A stretch of 64,000 nt of DNA from Acidobacteriota bacterium. GTDB taxonomy: Bacteria; Acidobacteriota; Vicinamibacteria; Vicinamibacterales; SCN-69-37. The stretch spans positions 1,488,001-1,552,000 of the forward strand of contig JADJUS010000004.1 in NCBI GenBank assembly GCA_016716905.1. The letters run 5' to 3'. Below the pieces are notes generated by a model. It worked only from the letters and a program-made list of their open reading frames with translations, searched no databases and was not told the origin of the DNA. Positions 9,801 through 16,888 of this stretch are shown here, one piece after another (positions within the stretch are counted from its first letter, which is position 1; the number at the start of each line of letters is the position of its first letter). Both the position numbers and the translations under genes were made by a program.

Positions 9801-10118
9801 TTTGCGATTATGGCCACGCGTGGAACGGCGGTGTACCTGCGTGCGCACGGTGTGGACGCCGAAATCGTGTTCAAGATCAACGAGGGCCGGCCGCACGTGG
9901 GCGACGAAATGGTCAACAAGCGCATTTCGCTGGTGATCAACACGCCGCTGGGCCGCGAGTCGTTTTTTGACGATCGCGCGGTGCGCCGCGCCGCCATGCT
10001 GCAGGGCATTCCCGCGATCACCACGCTCACCGGCGCGTCAGCCGTGGTCAGCGCCATCAAGGCCCTGCGCACGGAAGGCCTGACGGTGAAATCGCTGCAG
10101 GAATATCACGCCAGGTGA
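6876..10118 (+). CDS. carB: Carbamoyl-phosphate synthase large subunit
   Basis: The synthetase subunit makes carbamoyl phosphate from bicarbonate, ammonia and two ATP. The 1080-residue protein shows the expected internal duplication: two ATP-grasp modules, each opening with a GSGPIxIGQ/GSGPNRIGQG dinucleotide-like loop (residues about 14 and 569), an oligomerisation region between them, and a C-terminal MGS-like regulatory domain (about 940-1080) where UMP, IMP or ornithine bind in homologues. No frameshift or gap is seen. It is the second gene of the carAB operon. Its stop codon is followed directly by an octamer tandem array that fills the gap to the next gene. Confidence 0.97.
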   Translation: MPKRTDLKRILVIGSGPIVIGQACEFDYSGTQACKALRDEGLEVILVNSNPATIMTDPELSDRTYVEPLTVAAVEQVIARERPDAILPTVGGQTALNLAIDLDKAGVLKKYNVELIGASINAIEVAEDRLKFKEAMRSIQIDVPDSRYAGSMEQALAAVQELGFPSIIRPSFTLGGVGGGIAYNVEEFKEICSRGLSMSPVHEILVEQSVIGWKEFELEVMRDCDDNFVVICSIENIDPMGVHTGDSITVAPALTLTDREYQRMRDAARRIIRRVGVETGGSNIQFAINPADGRMVAIEMNPRVSRSSALASKATGFPIAKIAAKLAIGYRLDEIKNDITRLTPASFEPTIDYVVVKVPRWAFEKFPMADRTLTTQMKSVGEAMAIGRTFKEAFLKAFRSLELGRSGRLFGQMAPGGPYEDEDDAALQRALGIPTDRRMWAVFRALEKGWDLDDIQRLTKMDPWFLVQFQQLTELARSARAVGARDLSRELLRDLKRAGFSDAELAALLGVDDDSVTARRHEAGLVAAYKRIDTCAAEFESFTPYMYGTFEDECESDPSSRAKVVILGSGPNRIGQGIEFDYCCCHAAFALREEGFETVMINCNPETVSTDYDSVDRLYFEPLTFEDVSAVVARERSAGGDVACVVQYGGQTPLKLARRLEAAGIRIIGTSPDSIDLAEDRERFSKLLWELGIPQAASAMAHTEEEARTAATTIGFPVIVRPSYVLGGRAMAIVYDTGSLDRYMRQAVQLSPEHPILIDKFLEDAFEIDVDALADNTGAVVIGGIMEHIEQAGIHSGDSSCVVPPYQLSEKHIATIRDYTRRVARGLKVIGLMNAQFAIKDDVVYVLEVNPRASRTVPYLSKATGVPLAKVAARIMVGRSLADQGLTEDLTVSGFFVKTPVFPFVRFPGVDTLLGPEMKSTGEVMGGAESFGVAFAKAQMGAGQMLPQGGTAFISVNNYDKANVVPIAKGLVELGFAIMATRGTAVYLRAHGVDAEIVFKINEGRPHVGDEMVNKRISLVINTPLGRESFFDDRAVRRAAMLQGIPAITTLTGASAVVSAIKALRTEGLTVKSLQEYHAR

Positions 10119-10172
10119 ATGGGGAACTTAGGAACTTAGGAACTGGGGAAATTAGGAACTGGGGAACTGGGA
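10119..10172. repeat. Octamer tandem array (GGAACTTA/GGAACTGG)
   Basis: About six units of an 8-bp repeat, GGAACTTA changing to GGAACTGG, fill the whole gap between the carB stop and the start of the SnoaL-like gene. Related arrays lie at 12129-12187 and 24981-25054. The array may carry or replace the untranslated leader of the next gene. Confidence 0.85.
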
Positions 10173-10178
10173 ACACTC

Positions 10179-10580
10179 ATGGATAACGTCACACTCCTGA
10201 AGAATCTGTATAACGCGTTTGGCAGCGGGGATATCCCGACGGTGCTTGGGGCGATGAGCCCGGGCATCAAGTGGTATCAGGCTGAGAGCAATCCGTACAT
10301 GCCCAGCGGAGAGCCCTGGGTGGGACCCGACGCGATCGTGAACAACCTGTTCAGGAAACTCGGCGAGGAGTGGAATGGCTTCACCGTCCATCCAAAGTCA
10401 TTCCACGGCGCCGGCAACAGCGTCATCGTCGAAGGCCGCTACACGGGTACGTTCAAGGCGACCGGCAAGAGCATGGACCTTCAAATCTGCCATATCTGGG
10501 ACGTTGAGGATGGCAAGATTACGCGGTTCCAGCAGTACATCGACACGGCGAAGTTCCGCGACGTGATGGGAGTGAAATAA
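10179..10580 (+). CDS. SnoaL-like / NTF2-fold protein
   Basis: A 133-residue single-domain protein of the NTF2-like (SnoaL, nuclear transport factor 2) superfamily. It shows the characteristic order: N-terminal helix LLKNLYNAFGSGD, a WYQAESNPY segment, the GPDAIVNNLF helix, then strands IVEGRYTGTF and ICHIWDVEDGKITRFQQYID, the usual C-terminal strand pattern. Members include polyketide cyclases, isomerases and many small proteins without known function; no catalytic role can be assigned. There is no signal peptide. It is separated from carB by an octamer array and converges on the DUF1801 gene with a short hairpin in between. Confidence 0.75.
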   Translation: MDNVTLLKNLYNAFGSGDIPTVLGAMSPGIKWYQAESNPYMPSGEPWVGPDAIVNNLFRKLGEEWNGFTVHPKSFHGAGNSVIVEGRYTGTFKATGKSMDLQICHIWDVEDGKITRFQQYIDTAKFRDVMGVK

Positions 10581-10586
10581 GCTCCG

Positions 10587-10600
10587 GCGGCTGAGGCCGC
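10587..10600. terminator. Short GC hairpin between convergent genes
   Basis: GCGGC-TGAG-GCCGC forms a 5-bp stem with a 4-base loop in the 23-bp gap between the convergent SnoaL-like and DUF1801 genes. There is no T-run on either side, so a role as a bidirectional terminator is only a suggestion; it may instead be part of a dispersed GC-rich repeat. Confidence 0.35.
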
Positions 10601-10603
10601 AGG

Positions 10604-11023
10604 CTACCTCGTGCGCTTCGGCTTCGTCTTGCCTGAGCTATTGAGGGCGATCGCTTGACGAATCAGCGCTTTGAAGGCGGACTCGTTCACAGTGTCCTGC
10701 TCGCGAATGTCGATCGCGCGGCGGACATTCCCTTCGAGGCTGGAATTAAAGAGCCGGTCTGGATCCTTGAGCGACGCGCCCTTGGGGAACGTGAGCTTCA
10801 CCTTGTCCTTGTATGGTTCGAAGGTGCAAATGATGCCGTCGTGCGACCACACGGGCGTGTCCCATTTCCACTCCTCGACCACGCTCGGGTCGGCTGCCGC
10901 CATGAGCGCGCGCATGTTGGCGAGGGTGCGCCCCCGCCAGTCGCCGAGTTCTTCGATTTTCCTGGAAATGAGCACGGGCGCCGGCTGGTCCTGATCTTTG
11001 CCCGACTGCTTCATGGCCGCCAT
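10604..11023 (-). CDS. DUF1801 (YdhG-like) protein
   Basis: A 139-residue protein with the DUF1801 fold: a helical start (LGDWRGRTLANMRALM), the conserved VEEWKWDTPVWSHDGIICTF block in which the domain's aromatic pocket lies, and KDKVKLTFPKGASLKDP. The C-terminus is basic (KTKPKRTR). DUF1801 proteins are small cytoplasmic proteins with a YdhG-like structure; the biochemical function is unknown. A second Met lies at residue 4, and either could be used. It converges with the SnoaL-like gene and is divergent from the secreted-protein gene at 11091. Confidence 0.8.
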   Translation of the reverse strand: MAAMKQSGKDQDQPAPVLISRKIEELGDWRGRTLANMRALMAAADPSVVEEWKWDTPVWSHDGIICTFEPYKDKVKLTFPKGASLKDPDRLFNSSLEGNVRRAIDIREQDTVNESAFKALIRQAIALNSSGKTKPKRTR

Positions 11024-11090
11024 CCTATTACGAGTTCGACACCGATGGCGATGCTGCGGGTTGCGGACGAGACGGGCGTATCATGCACAC

Positions 11091-11747
11091 ATGTGGAGGG
11101 CATCCGTTCGGCGGTGGTCCTGCTATGTCCTCGGCTGTGTGGCCGTCAGTGGCATCGCCGCCGGCGCCGCGCAGCCCACGCCGACGCTTGGCTTCCTGAC
11201 CGTTCCGTCTGGGAGCCTGCCGAGTGGCTGCGCACTCAAGCCGGCGGATCCAGAGCCATCGCCTGTGCTTGTGACCGAACTCGGCAACGCAACAGGGACC
11301 ACCGTGGTCGTGGATTCTCGCGGGCGGCACGTGGTGCGGTTTCCGTATCCGTTTCCGAGTAACCCGTGGTTTGGTTCGGATTACAGATTCAGGCACATGC
11401 TGCGAAGACACGTCGACCAGGCCGGACCGCCTCGCGTCCCGGATGCACCGCCGTTGAGCCGCCGCGAAGTGGCGGCGCTCCAGTCGTCATGGGCCGACGA
11501 TGTCGCGGAAGCCTACCGGGCGACATATCTGAGCGGCGATGCCGGGCTGGTCGAAGTGTCGGCCGTTCGTTTCGTTGACGCGAAGTGGGCGGCTACTGAT
11601 TGGCCGCGCGTTGCGCCCGGCGGTTCACGATCCACATCCCTTCGGATCGTGCACGGCGCAACGGCCATTTTGCTCTCGGGTCCCCAGGGCAGCGCGTGTT
11701 TCGACGCCGTCAGCCGCTACGTTCAGTCACTGCGAGGCCTGAAGTAA
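11091..11747 (+). CDS. Secreted protein of unknown function
   Basis: I do not recognise a family. The start at 11091 was chosen because it opens a clean signal peptide (MWRASVRRW, hydrophobic core CYVLGCVAVSGIAAG, cleavage near AAQ); an earlier in-frame start would put an arginine-rich stretch ahead of it. The 218-residue product has a middle segment rich in Pro/Arg and a C-terminal half with alternating strands, and the two cysteines (in GCALKP and SACFDAV) could form a disulfide outside the cytoplasm. Its stop codon overlaps the start of arfB by one base (TAATG), so the two genes are translationally coupled although no functional relation is apparent. Confidence 0.65.
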   Translation: MWRASVRRWSCYVLGCVAVSGIAAGAAQPTPTLGFLTVPSGSLPSGCALKPADPEPSPVLVTELGNATGTTVVVDSRGRHVVRFPYPFPSNPWFGSDYRFRHMLRRHVDQAGPPRVPDAPPLSRREVAALQSSWADDVAEAYRATYLSGDAGLVEVSAVRFVDAKWAATDWPRVAPGGSRSTSLRIVHGATAILLSGPQGSACFDAVSRYVQSLRGLK

Positions 11748-12148
11748 TGTCTCTTGACCATCTTCCCATCGAGGAGCGCTTCGTCCGCGCGTCAGGCCCG
11801 GGCGGGCAAAACGTCAACAAGGTCTCCACCGCCGTCGAGTTGCGTTTGGACGTCGGGCGCGCCGACCTGCCGGCCGCCGTCAAAGCACGGCTCAGAGTGC
11901 TGGCGGGGCGGCGGATGGTGGGTGAGGACATTCTGCTGATCGACAGCCGGGTACATCGCACACAGGCGCAGAATCGTGATGCGGCCCGTGAGCGGCTCGA
12001 GCAGCTGCTTGCGGAAGCCGCCGTGCGCCCAAAGGCCCGGCGCAAAACCAAGCCCAGCCTGGCCTCACGTGAACGGCGGACCGACGCCAAGGTCCTGCGG
12101 GCGAAGGTGAAGGAAAGCCGTAGAAAAGTGGGGAAACTAGAAACTTAG
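11747..12148 (+). CDS. arfB: Alternative ribosome-rescue factor B (peptidyl-tRNA hydrolase)
   Basis: ArfB (YaeJ/ICT1 type) enters the A site of ribosomes stalled on truncated mRNA and releases the peptide with its GGQ loop. The 133-residue protein has the release-factor catalytic domain with GPGGQNVNKV (GGQ at 19-21) and TAVELRLDV, and a C-terminal basic tail rich in Lys/Arg (residues about 95-133) that in homologues lies in the mRNA entry channel. The short length and absence of codon-recognition domains separate it from PrfA/PrfB. The last six codons and the stop (12128-12148) are formed by an octamer repeat array, so the natural C-terminus may have been altered by the array. Confidence 0.9.
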   Translation: MSLDHLPIEERFVRASGPGGQNVNKVSTAVELRLDVGRADLPAAVKARLRVLAGRRMVGEDILLIDSRVHRTQAQNRDAARERLEQLLAEAAVRPKARRKTKPSLASRERRTDAKVLRAKVKESRRKVGKLET

Positions 12149-12187
12149 GAAATGAGGAACTAAGTTCCCCAGTTCCCCAGTTCCTAA
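12129..12187. repeat. Inverted pair of octamer arrays between convergent genes
   Basis: The left half carries diverged units of GGGGAAACT/AGGAAATG type. The right half carries the reverse complement (AAGTTCCCC, AGTTCCCC, AGTTCCTA). Together they form a hairpin-like inverted array that exactly spans the gap between arfB and the CotH gene and reaches into the last arfB codons. It could end transcription from both sides. Same repeat family as 10119-10172 and 24981-25054. Confidence 0.8.
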
Positions 12188-12188
12188 T

Positions 12189-13772
12189 TTACTTAAGTAA
12201 AAATGTGCGTCGCTGATCGGCGAACGCCTTGAGACTTGCCGTCTCGCCGTCGATGCTGCTCGTAAATTGCTCGTTGGTCGTGAGCTTCTTCGTGTCACGC
12301 ATCACCTCGGCTTCGATGAGCGCGCGATGTTTCGCCACCATCGGGCCCAGCACCTTCCAGTCGAGCCACCGCTGGGCGATGTCCTTCACGTATCCGGCGT
12401 AGCGCGCCTTGAGCGCTGGGACCGCCAACAACTTCGACAACAGAGGCCGCGCGGGGTTGTTGATGCCGGTGAACATGTCGAGGTTCACGCCACCACCTCC
12501 GCCGCCGCGACCACCGCCTGGCGGCATCGGCATTCCCATTGGGGGCATGGGCTGGCCAACGCCGCCTTGGGGAGGAGGCGGCATCATCATGCCGCGCCCG
12601 CCACCTGGGCCACCCGGGCCGCCTGGACCACCCGGACCGCCGGGGCCACCGCCGCTCGAAAACGTCTCGTTCGTGTCGTGCGGCAGGATGTGAAAGCGTC
12701 CCTTCGGGTCCTGATAGATGTTGTAGTCGCTCGCGCGCACCCAGTAGCCGTCGGAGTTGACCAGGGCCACGTCGAGTGCCAGAAACTTCAGCGCGCCGTC
12801 GATGTCGAGGATGGGAGAGAGCGCCGCCTCGAGTGTGTCGGCGGGTGTGGTGTTGAGCACCTTCGTCATCTGGATGAAGTCGGCCCACGCCTTCGGCGTG
12901 TCCTTGCTCTTGATCTCGTAGTGCACCTTGTATGCGGCCACGTCATCGCCGAGGTACTCCAGCCCGCCACGGCCTCCCGGGCTTCCGGGCACCGTCCAGC
13001 GCACACCTTCGGTGGTGGAGAAGTGATCGCGCAGCCACTCCTTGTTGAATTGCTGGGTGCTCGGATACACGCCCCAGTTTTCGCCGTTGATCACTACACG
13101 CACGAAGTTGGCGTGTCCGGCCTGAAGATACTGCCGGGCAATCTGCTGATACAGCACCGCCCGCATGAGCGTGGGGTCGCCGTTTGAGTTGAGCAAGTTC
13201 AGCGTGCGATACCCACCTGGGACTGCCTGGTTCTCGTGAACAAAATCAATGGCGACGTTGAGTGACCGCTTCGACGCCGCGGGCACCATCATGAATGACG
13301 ACATGCCACGGAAGTGGACGCCGACGTCGCGATACGTCTTGCCATCAACCACCAGGGTTGCCGGTACCTCCACGTCAGTGTTGTTGAACGCAGCAAGCTC
13401 TTCTTCCCAGTCCGCATTCTCGAACGTGAGGAACACTGTCCGCATCGTACCCAGGTCATAAAACGGCGTGGTCGCCGGTTTCACATCGGCGGGGCTGACC
13501 TTGATTCCGGGCGTGGCCGGTGCCATGCCGCGTCCCCCGAAGCCGCCGGGCATCGGCCCACCGCGGCCGCCGCGTCCCTGCGGAGCGTTGGTCGCCATGA
13601 ACTCGCGCGCAGCCTGGCGCTCTTCGGTGTTGAGGCGTTTGTCGCCGTTCTTGTCGAACTGGTCCACGAGCTTGCGCTCGGACATCTGCATGCCACCGGG
13701 GCCCTGCGCGGTCAGGGGGCCGGCAGTCACGGCGGTGATGAGGAGCGCGAGAAGCAGGAAGAGGCGTTTCAT
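12189..13772 (-). CDS. Secreted CotH-kinase family protein with EF-hand motif and Gly/Pro-rich insert
   Basis: A 527-residue exported protein: signal peptide 1-22 (cleavage near TAQG), an EF-hand calcium loop at 40-51 (DKNGDKRLNTEE), a Gly/Arg-rich linker, then a CotH domain (about 105-375). CotH domains have an atypical protein-kinase fold; blocks FRGMSSFMM, LNLLNSNGDP, NWGVYPSTQQ, DGYWVRASDYNIY and HILPHDTNETF agree with it, including the late HDTNE metal-binding motif. After this comes a collagen-like GGPGGP run (374-393) and a Met/Pro/Gly-rich segment to about 430, then a helical tail. It is the last gene of a minus-strand operon with VTC and DUF4956 genes, a set often found together. Substrate unknown. 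Confidence 0.88.
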   Translation of the reverse strand: MKRLFLLLALLITAVTAGPLTAQGPGGMQMSERKLVDQFDKNGDKRLNTEERQAAREFMATNAPQGRGGRGGPMPGGFGGRGMAPATPGIKVSPADVKPATTPFYDLGTMRTVFLTFENADWEEELAAFNNTDVEVPATLVVDGKTYRDVGVHFRGMSSFMMVPAASKRSLNVAIDFVHENQAVPGGYRTLNLLNSNGDPTLMRAVLYQQIARQYLQAGHANFVRVVINGENWGVYPSTQQFNKEWLRDHFSTTEGVRWTVPGSPGGRGGLEYLGDDVAAYKVHYEIKSKDTPKAWADFIQMTKVLNTTPADTLEAALSPILDIDGALKFLALDVALVNSDGYWVRASDYNIYQDPKGRFHILPHDTNETFSSGGGPGGPGGPGGPGGPGGGRGMMMPPPPQGGVGQPMPPMGMPMPPGGGRGGGGGGVNLDMFTGINNPARPLLSKLLAVPALKARYAGYVKDIAQRWLDWKVLGPMVAKHRALIEAEVMRDTKKLTTNEQFTSSIDGETASLKAFADQRRTFLLK

Positions 13773-13789
13773 GGCGATGTTCCTTTTAG

Positions 13790-14482
13790 CTAGTCCGTCT
13801 CAGGTGAATCCCGGAAGAGATCGATTTCCTGGACGCCGTCGATGCGGTTCAACGACTTCACGAGCTCATCAGGCGAGCAGCCCGGTTTGAGCCGCGTGGT
13901 GTACGACACGTCAATGGCCATGCCCTGGCGAGCGGTCTTGATCGATCGCAGGTGCCGCTGCTCAAGGTGGGTGTCGAGCAGCCCACCCAGCAGCGGCTCC
14001 AGATCAACGCCGGTGGCAATGCGAATGGTCAGCGTGAATGAATCGAGCGGACCGACACCGCCGGCCACCGCGTCTTTAGGCCGCATCAACGCCGCCGCCG
14101 AGCCGACCACGACCAGGCCGATGCCGGCCACCCAGTGGTCGTTGGCGCCCACGGCCATGCCGACGACAACCGCGAAGATGACGAATGCAGTGTCCTGGGT
14201 ATCGCGGACGACGGTGCGGAAACGTACGATGGAGAGCGCGCCGACGAGGCTGAATGCGCGCGCCACGTTGTCACCGATCACCTGCGTCACCATCGCAATC
14301 AGCACGGACAACAACACGAGGGTGGCAGGGAAGGTGGGCGAGGCGTCGGTGAGGTCGCGCGTATGCCGGTAGGTCCAGGCGACCACCCCGCCGAGCAACG
14401 CGGCAATCACCAGCCGGAAGAACACATCAAGCGGGACCAGGGCCGGCCCCGGCTGCAGCACATTTGTCAGGAAGCTCGGCAT
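13790..14482 (-). CDS. DUF4956 integral membrane protein
   Basis: The 230-residue protein has four predicted membrane helices in residues 20-130 and the DUF4956 core GALSIVRFRTVVRDTQDTAF followed by a hydrophobic IFAVVVGMAVG helix. The C-terminal 90 residues form a soluble, probably cytoplasmic alpha/beta domain with similarity in pattern to small ferredoxin-like modules. Its start overlaps the end of the upstream VTC gene by 16 bp and the CotH gene follows after 17 bp, giving the conserved order VTC-DUF4956-CotH. The function is unknown; co-occurrence with a VTC domain suggests a part in polyphosphate synthesis or movement at the membrane. Confidence 0.88.
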   Translation of the reverse strand: MPSFLTNVLQPGPALVPLDVFFRLVIAALLGGVVAWTYRHTRDLTDASPTFPATLVLLSVLIAMVTQVIGDNVARAFSLVGALSIVRFRTVVRDTQDTAFVIFAVVVGMAVGANDHWVAGIGLVVVGSAAALMRPKDAVAGGVGPLDSFTLTIRIATGVDLEPLLGGLLDTHLEQRHLRSIKTARQGMAIDVSYTTRLKPGCSPDELVKSLNRIDGVQEIDLFRDSPETD

Positions 14483-15207
14483 GCGGTGCTCTCCTCGGAC
14501 GCGGGATCCGACGCCAAACCGAGCGCGGCCATGGAGAGCCGGTACTTGGAGACTGGCGCCGGTTGCAGACCGAACTCTTCAACGAGCGCCTTGAACACGG
14601 CGGGCATGCCCACCCGGTACTTCAGTTCGAGGATGACCTTGCCTGCGAGCACCGGTTGGCTCGCGCCATCCTGGAACTCTCGGCGGTTGGTCGGCCACGC
14701 TTGAAGATGTTCATCCATCGTGAGCCGAGCGAAGCCGTAAGGCGTGTTCGCCAATCGGGCGACGCGGTCGTACGCCACCTGGCAGACCGGCGCGAGTCGT
14801 CGCGCCGCGAGCCGATGGCCAAACCAGGTACCTGGCCAGCCGTCGGGCCACGATTCAGGACCGGACTCGATGAACGCCAGGTCGCCGATGGGGACCAGCG
14901 TCCGTCGCTTGGTCAGCAGGTTCTTTGTCCGGAGCTTCCGCTCGAGGAAGACCATGTCCGAGTCGGCGTAGCGGCGGATGCGGTATTTAGAGCGCCCGAA
15001 GGACCCACGGCGGAAAAAGACGTCCTGAGCCGCCGTGTCGGCATACAGGCTGGTGATGCGGTAATAGTCGGCGTCTTCACCGGCTCCGTGGGGGTCGGGG
15101 GGCAACCGGCCCCGCGCCCAGGCCCGGACGGCGTCGGCTTCGGACGGTGCGAGGAGGAACTTGACCTCGGCGGCGAATGGGCGGTGTTCTCGGGATTCTT
15201 CAGACAT
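14467..15207 (-). CDS. VTC-domain polyphosphate polymerase-like protein
   Basis: The VTC domain builds polyphosphate from nucleoside triphosphate in yeast Vtc4 and occurs alone in many bacteria. This 246-residue protein opens with EVKFLL (substrate-tunnel basic residue), then YYRITSLYADT, a YRIRRYADSDMVFLERKLR block with the alternating basic residues that line the tunnel, and a late VILELKY strand with the acidic metal-site residue. There is no signal peptide or membrane segment, so it should sit on the inner face near the DUF4956 protein whose gene overlaps its end. It is the first gene of the operon. Nothing in the sequence shows how it is controlled. Confidence 0.85.
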   Translation of the reverse strand: MSEESREHRPFAAEVKFLLAPSEADAVRAWARGRLPPDPHGAGEDADYYRITSLYADTAAQDVFFRRGSFGRSKYRIRRYADSDMVFLERKLRTKNLLTKRRTLVPIGDLAFIESGPESWPDGWPGTWFGHRLAARRLAPVCQVAYDRVARLANTPYGFARLTMDEHLQAWPTNRREFQDGASQPVLAGKVILELKYRVGMPAVFKALVEEFGLQPAPVSKYRLSMAALGLASDPASEESTACRAS

Positions 15208-15270
15208 CGGCGCGGCTGAGAGCTTAGACCGAAACCTGCAGCCGTTTATTCCCTTGTTACACGAAACCCC

Positions 15271-15312
15271 CGAAAAATTAGGGGGGGGGCGGAGTATGCC
15301 CCCGCTCCCCCC
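15271..15312 (-). terminator. Candidate intrinsic terminator with G/C homopolymer stem
   Basis: Read on the minus strand after the beta-barrel gene at 15328, a G-rich stretch pairs across a short loop with a run of nine C, and TAATTTTT follows. This has the form of a stem plus T-tract terminator for that gene, placed upstream of the VTC operon. Confidence 0.55.
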
Positions 15313-15327
15313 GGTTTTGTTGTGGTG

Positions 15328-15930
15328 CTACTTGAGCCGCAATCCCACCATCACCGCAAAGGTGCGGTTCTTGGCGGTTTCGCCGGCTGTCGTTGAGAAG
15401 TTCGTGAATCCGTGTGAATAGCGCGCGTCAACGCTGACCCGGCCCATTGCCACGCCGACTCCAACCACACCGCTGAAGTCCAAATCCTCCACCTCGTCAT
15501 CAAGGTCCTCGGTCAGGCCAAGGGAGGGAGCGCTGGCCTCAGCCTTGAGCTTGTAGCTGGCCATCGGTCCGCCAAACACGCGAAACTGCATGTCGCTGTC
15601 AGTGCTGCTTCCCAGCACCAGCAGCACTGGCACATCGATGTAGTGCGAGCGATACTCAAGTTTGAACCCGGCCGAGTCGTCGGTGGCGCCGCGCTGGCTG
15701 AACAGCCCTTCGAACTGCAGTCCGATGGTGTCCGTAATCCGGGCGCCCACAAACACCCCGCCCACGCCGCCCAGCCGGCGGTCGGTCTCGACATCCGTGC
15801 TGACTGCGGCGGAGTTCACGCCGCCCTTGATGCCGAAGGTGATGGACGGCTCTGATTGCGCGGCCGAAACCGCAGGCGCCATCACGAGGATGGCGAGAAC
15901 GAGTGAAAGGCTCCGAAGTCGGACGGTCAT
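15328..15930 (-). CDS. Outer-membrane beta-barrel protein (PorT/OmpA-barrel type)
   Basis: A 200-residue exported protein with signal peptide 1-24 (cleavage after SAA). The mature part is a series of amphipathic strands with small turns (ITFGIKGGVNSA, LGGVGGVFVGARI, GLQFEGLFSQRGA, YIDVPVLLVLG, FRVFGGPMASY), consistent with an eight-stranded beta-barrel of the outer-membrane protein beta-barrel family, and ends in a strand with a hydrophobic/aromatic pattern (TFAVMVGLRLK). An acidic loop (DLDDEVEDLD) probably faces outward. The start is supported by AAGGAG five bases ahead of the ATG. A second barrel gene lies just upstream on the same strand, with a 133-bp gap. Confidence 0.8.
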   Translation of the reverse strand: MTVRLRSLSLVLAILVMAPAVSAAQSEPSITFGIKGGVNSAAVSTDVETDRRLGGVGGVFVGARITDTIGLQFEGLFSQRGATDDSAGFKLEYRSHYIDVPVLLVLGSSTDSDMQFRVFGGPMASYKLKAEASAPSLGLTEDLDDEVEDLDFSGVVGVGVAMGRVSVDARYSHGFTNFSTTAGETAKNRTFAVMVGLRLK

Positions 15931-16063
15931 AAGGTCTCCTTTTTAGTCACGGTGGTAAGAGGCTGCGGATTCACAATACCTGAAGTCCGATGAGGCCGTA
16001 CAAGACCACTGGCGTCCACGCCGATGACGACGAGGACGCCAGTGGCAGGTGATCGTCTGGCTG

Positions 16064-16615
16064 TTACTTCTTGCCGAACAGGCCGCCGATGGAGAACGTG
16101 AACGACAGCGTGTTGCCGCCGCCATCGCTGTGGTGGGTCAGGCGGCCATCGGCGCGCATCGCCAGCCGGTCGCCCGCACGAATGCGGTAACCCACGCCGC
16201 CGCCGACGTTCGTGGTGCTGTCCACGTCCGTCGCCGAGGCGATTCCCACGTTACCAAACACGTAGAGCGAGTTCACGTCCGCGTCCTTCAGGAAGTAGTT
16301 CACCTGAGCGTTCAGGTTCGTGAGGGTCTCGGTGTCGCCACCGGCCGACAGCACCTGGATGCCCGCCTGGGGTTCGACGGCGATCTTCGGCGTCACGAAG
16401 ATGGTGGCGTAGAGGCCGGGGTTGAACAAGCCAAGGCCGCCCGCCGGCACGCCGAACGTCTTGAAGTCGTTGTCTCCGAGGCCAATGACGGCACTCGCGA
16501 GCGACGTCCCAATCTCCACCTTGGATTCCTGCGCGCGCGCCACGGAGGCTGTGCTCACAAGAACCGCCAGCGCCGCGATTCCCACCTTGATCAATCTGCT
16601 CTTCACAATAGCCAT
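16064..16615 (-). CDS. Small outer-membrane beta-barrel protein
   Basis: The chosen ATG lies 8 bases after a GGAGG ribosome binding site and opens a signal peptide (AIVKSRLIKVGIAALAVLVSTASVARAQ region), giving about 183 residues. Two residues upstream another ATG is too close to the same site. The mature protein is composed of alternating strands (VEIGTSLASAVIGLG, LYATIFVTPKIAVEPQAGIQ, LNAQVNYFLK, NSLYVFGNVGIAS, TNVGGGVGYRIRAG, TLSFTFSIGGLFGKK), the pattern of a porin-like barrel with a phenylalanine-rich terminal strand. It may be a lipid-associated or stress-related OMP; no specific function can be assigned. Confidence 0.75.
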   Translation of the reverse strand: MAIVKSRLIKVGIAALAVLVSTASVARAQESKVEIGTSLASAVIGLGDNDFKTFGVPAGGLGLFNPGLYATIFVTPKIAVEPQAGIQVLSAGGDTETLTNLNAQVNYFLKDADVNSLYVFGNVGIASATDVDSTTNVGGGVGYRIRAGDRLAMRADGRLTHHSDGGGNTLSFTFSIGGLFGKK

Positions 16616-16719
16616 CGTCATATCCTCCCGAACTACCTTTCTAAACCGCACTACAAGCGAGACTCGCATCGGTGGGGCGGTAAACCACCACGAGCTTTGA
16701 CGGAACGAGTGTAACAACG

Positions 16720-16749
16720 GTTTCGTCGTGGCGAAACATTCACGTTTCG
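16720..16749. promoter_or_regulatory. Triple alternating hexamer, possible operator
   Basis: GTTTCG-N6-CGAAAC-N6-GTTTCG stands in the 273-bp divergent gap between the beta-barrel gene and comEC. Each neighbouring pair is an inverted repeat with a 6-base spacer, which could bind a dimeric regulator in two registers. The rest of the gap (16616-16888) holds no gene that I can support. Confidence 0.3.
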
Positions 16750-16888
16750 TGTCGCGCATACGGACAGTGATGTGCACGAAATACTGCGAGGGAGGACCGC
16801 GCAGACATGGCAAATTCTGCAATGCGCGTGACGGATTTGGCGCTTCTCGGCCGGTTCACGCGAGCCTGCATCTTGCATAGCGAGTGGC

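Noticed and set aside
12409..12693. Pro/Gly-rich plus-strand frame opposite the CotH gene
   Set aside because: It is the mirror of the Gly/Pro-rich CotH insert; low-complexity GC-rich DNA is open in several frames.
16616..16888. RNA gene or short ORF in the comEC upstream gap
   Set aside because: No tRNA-like cloverleaf, riboswitch core or well-started ORF could be made out; only the alternating hexamers are notable.
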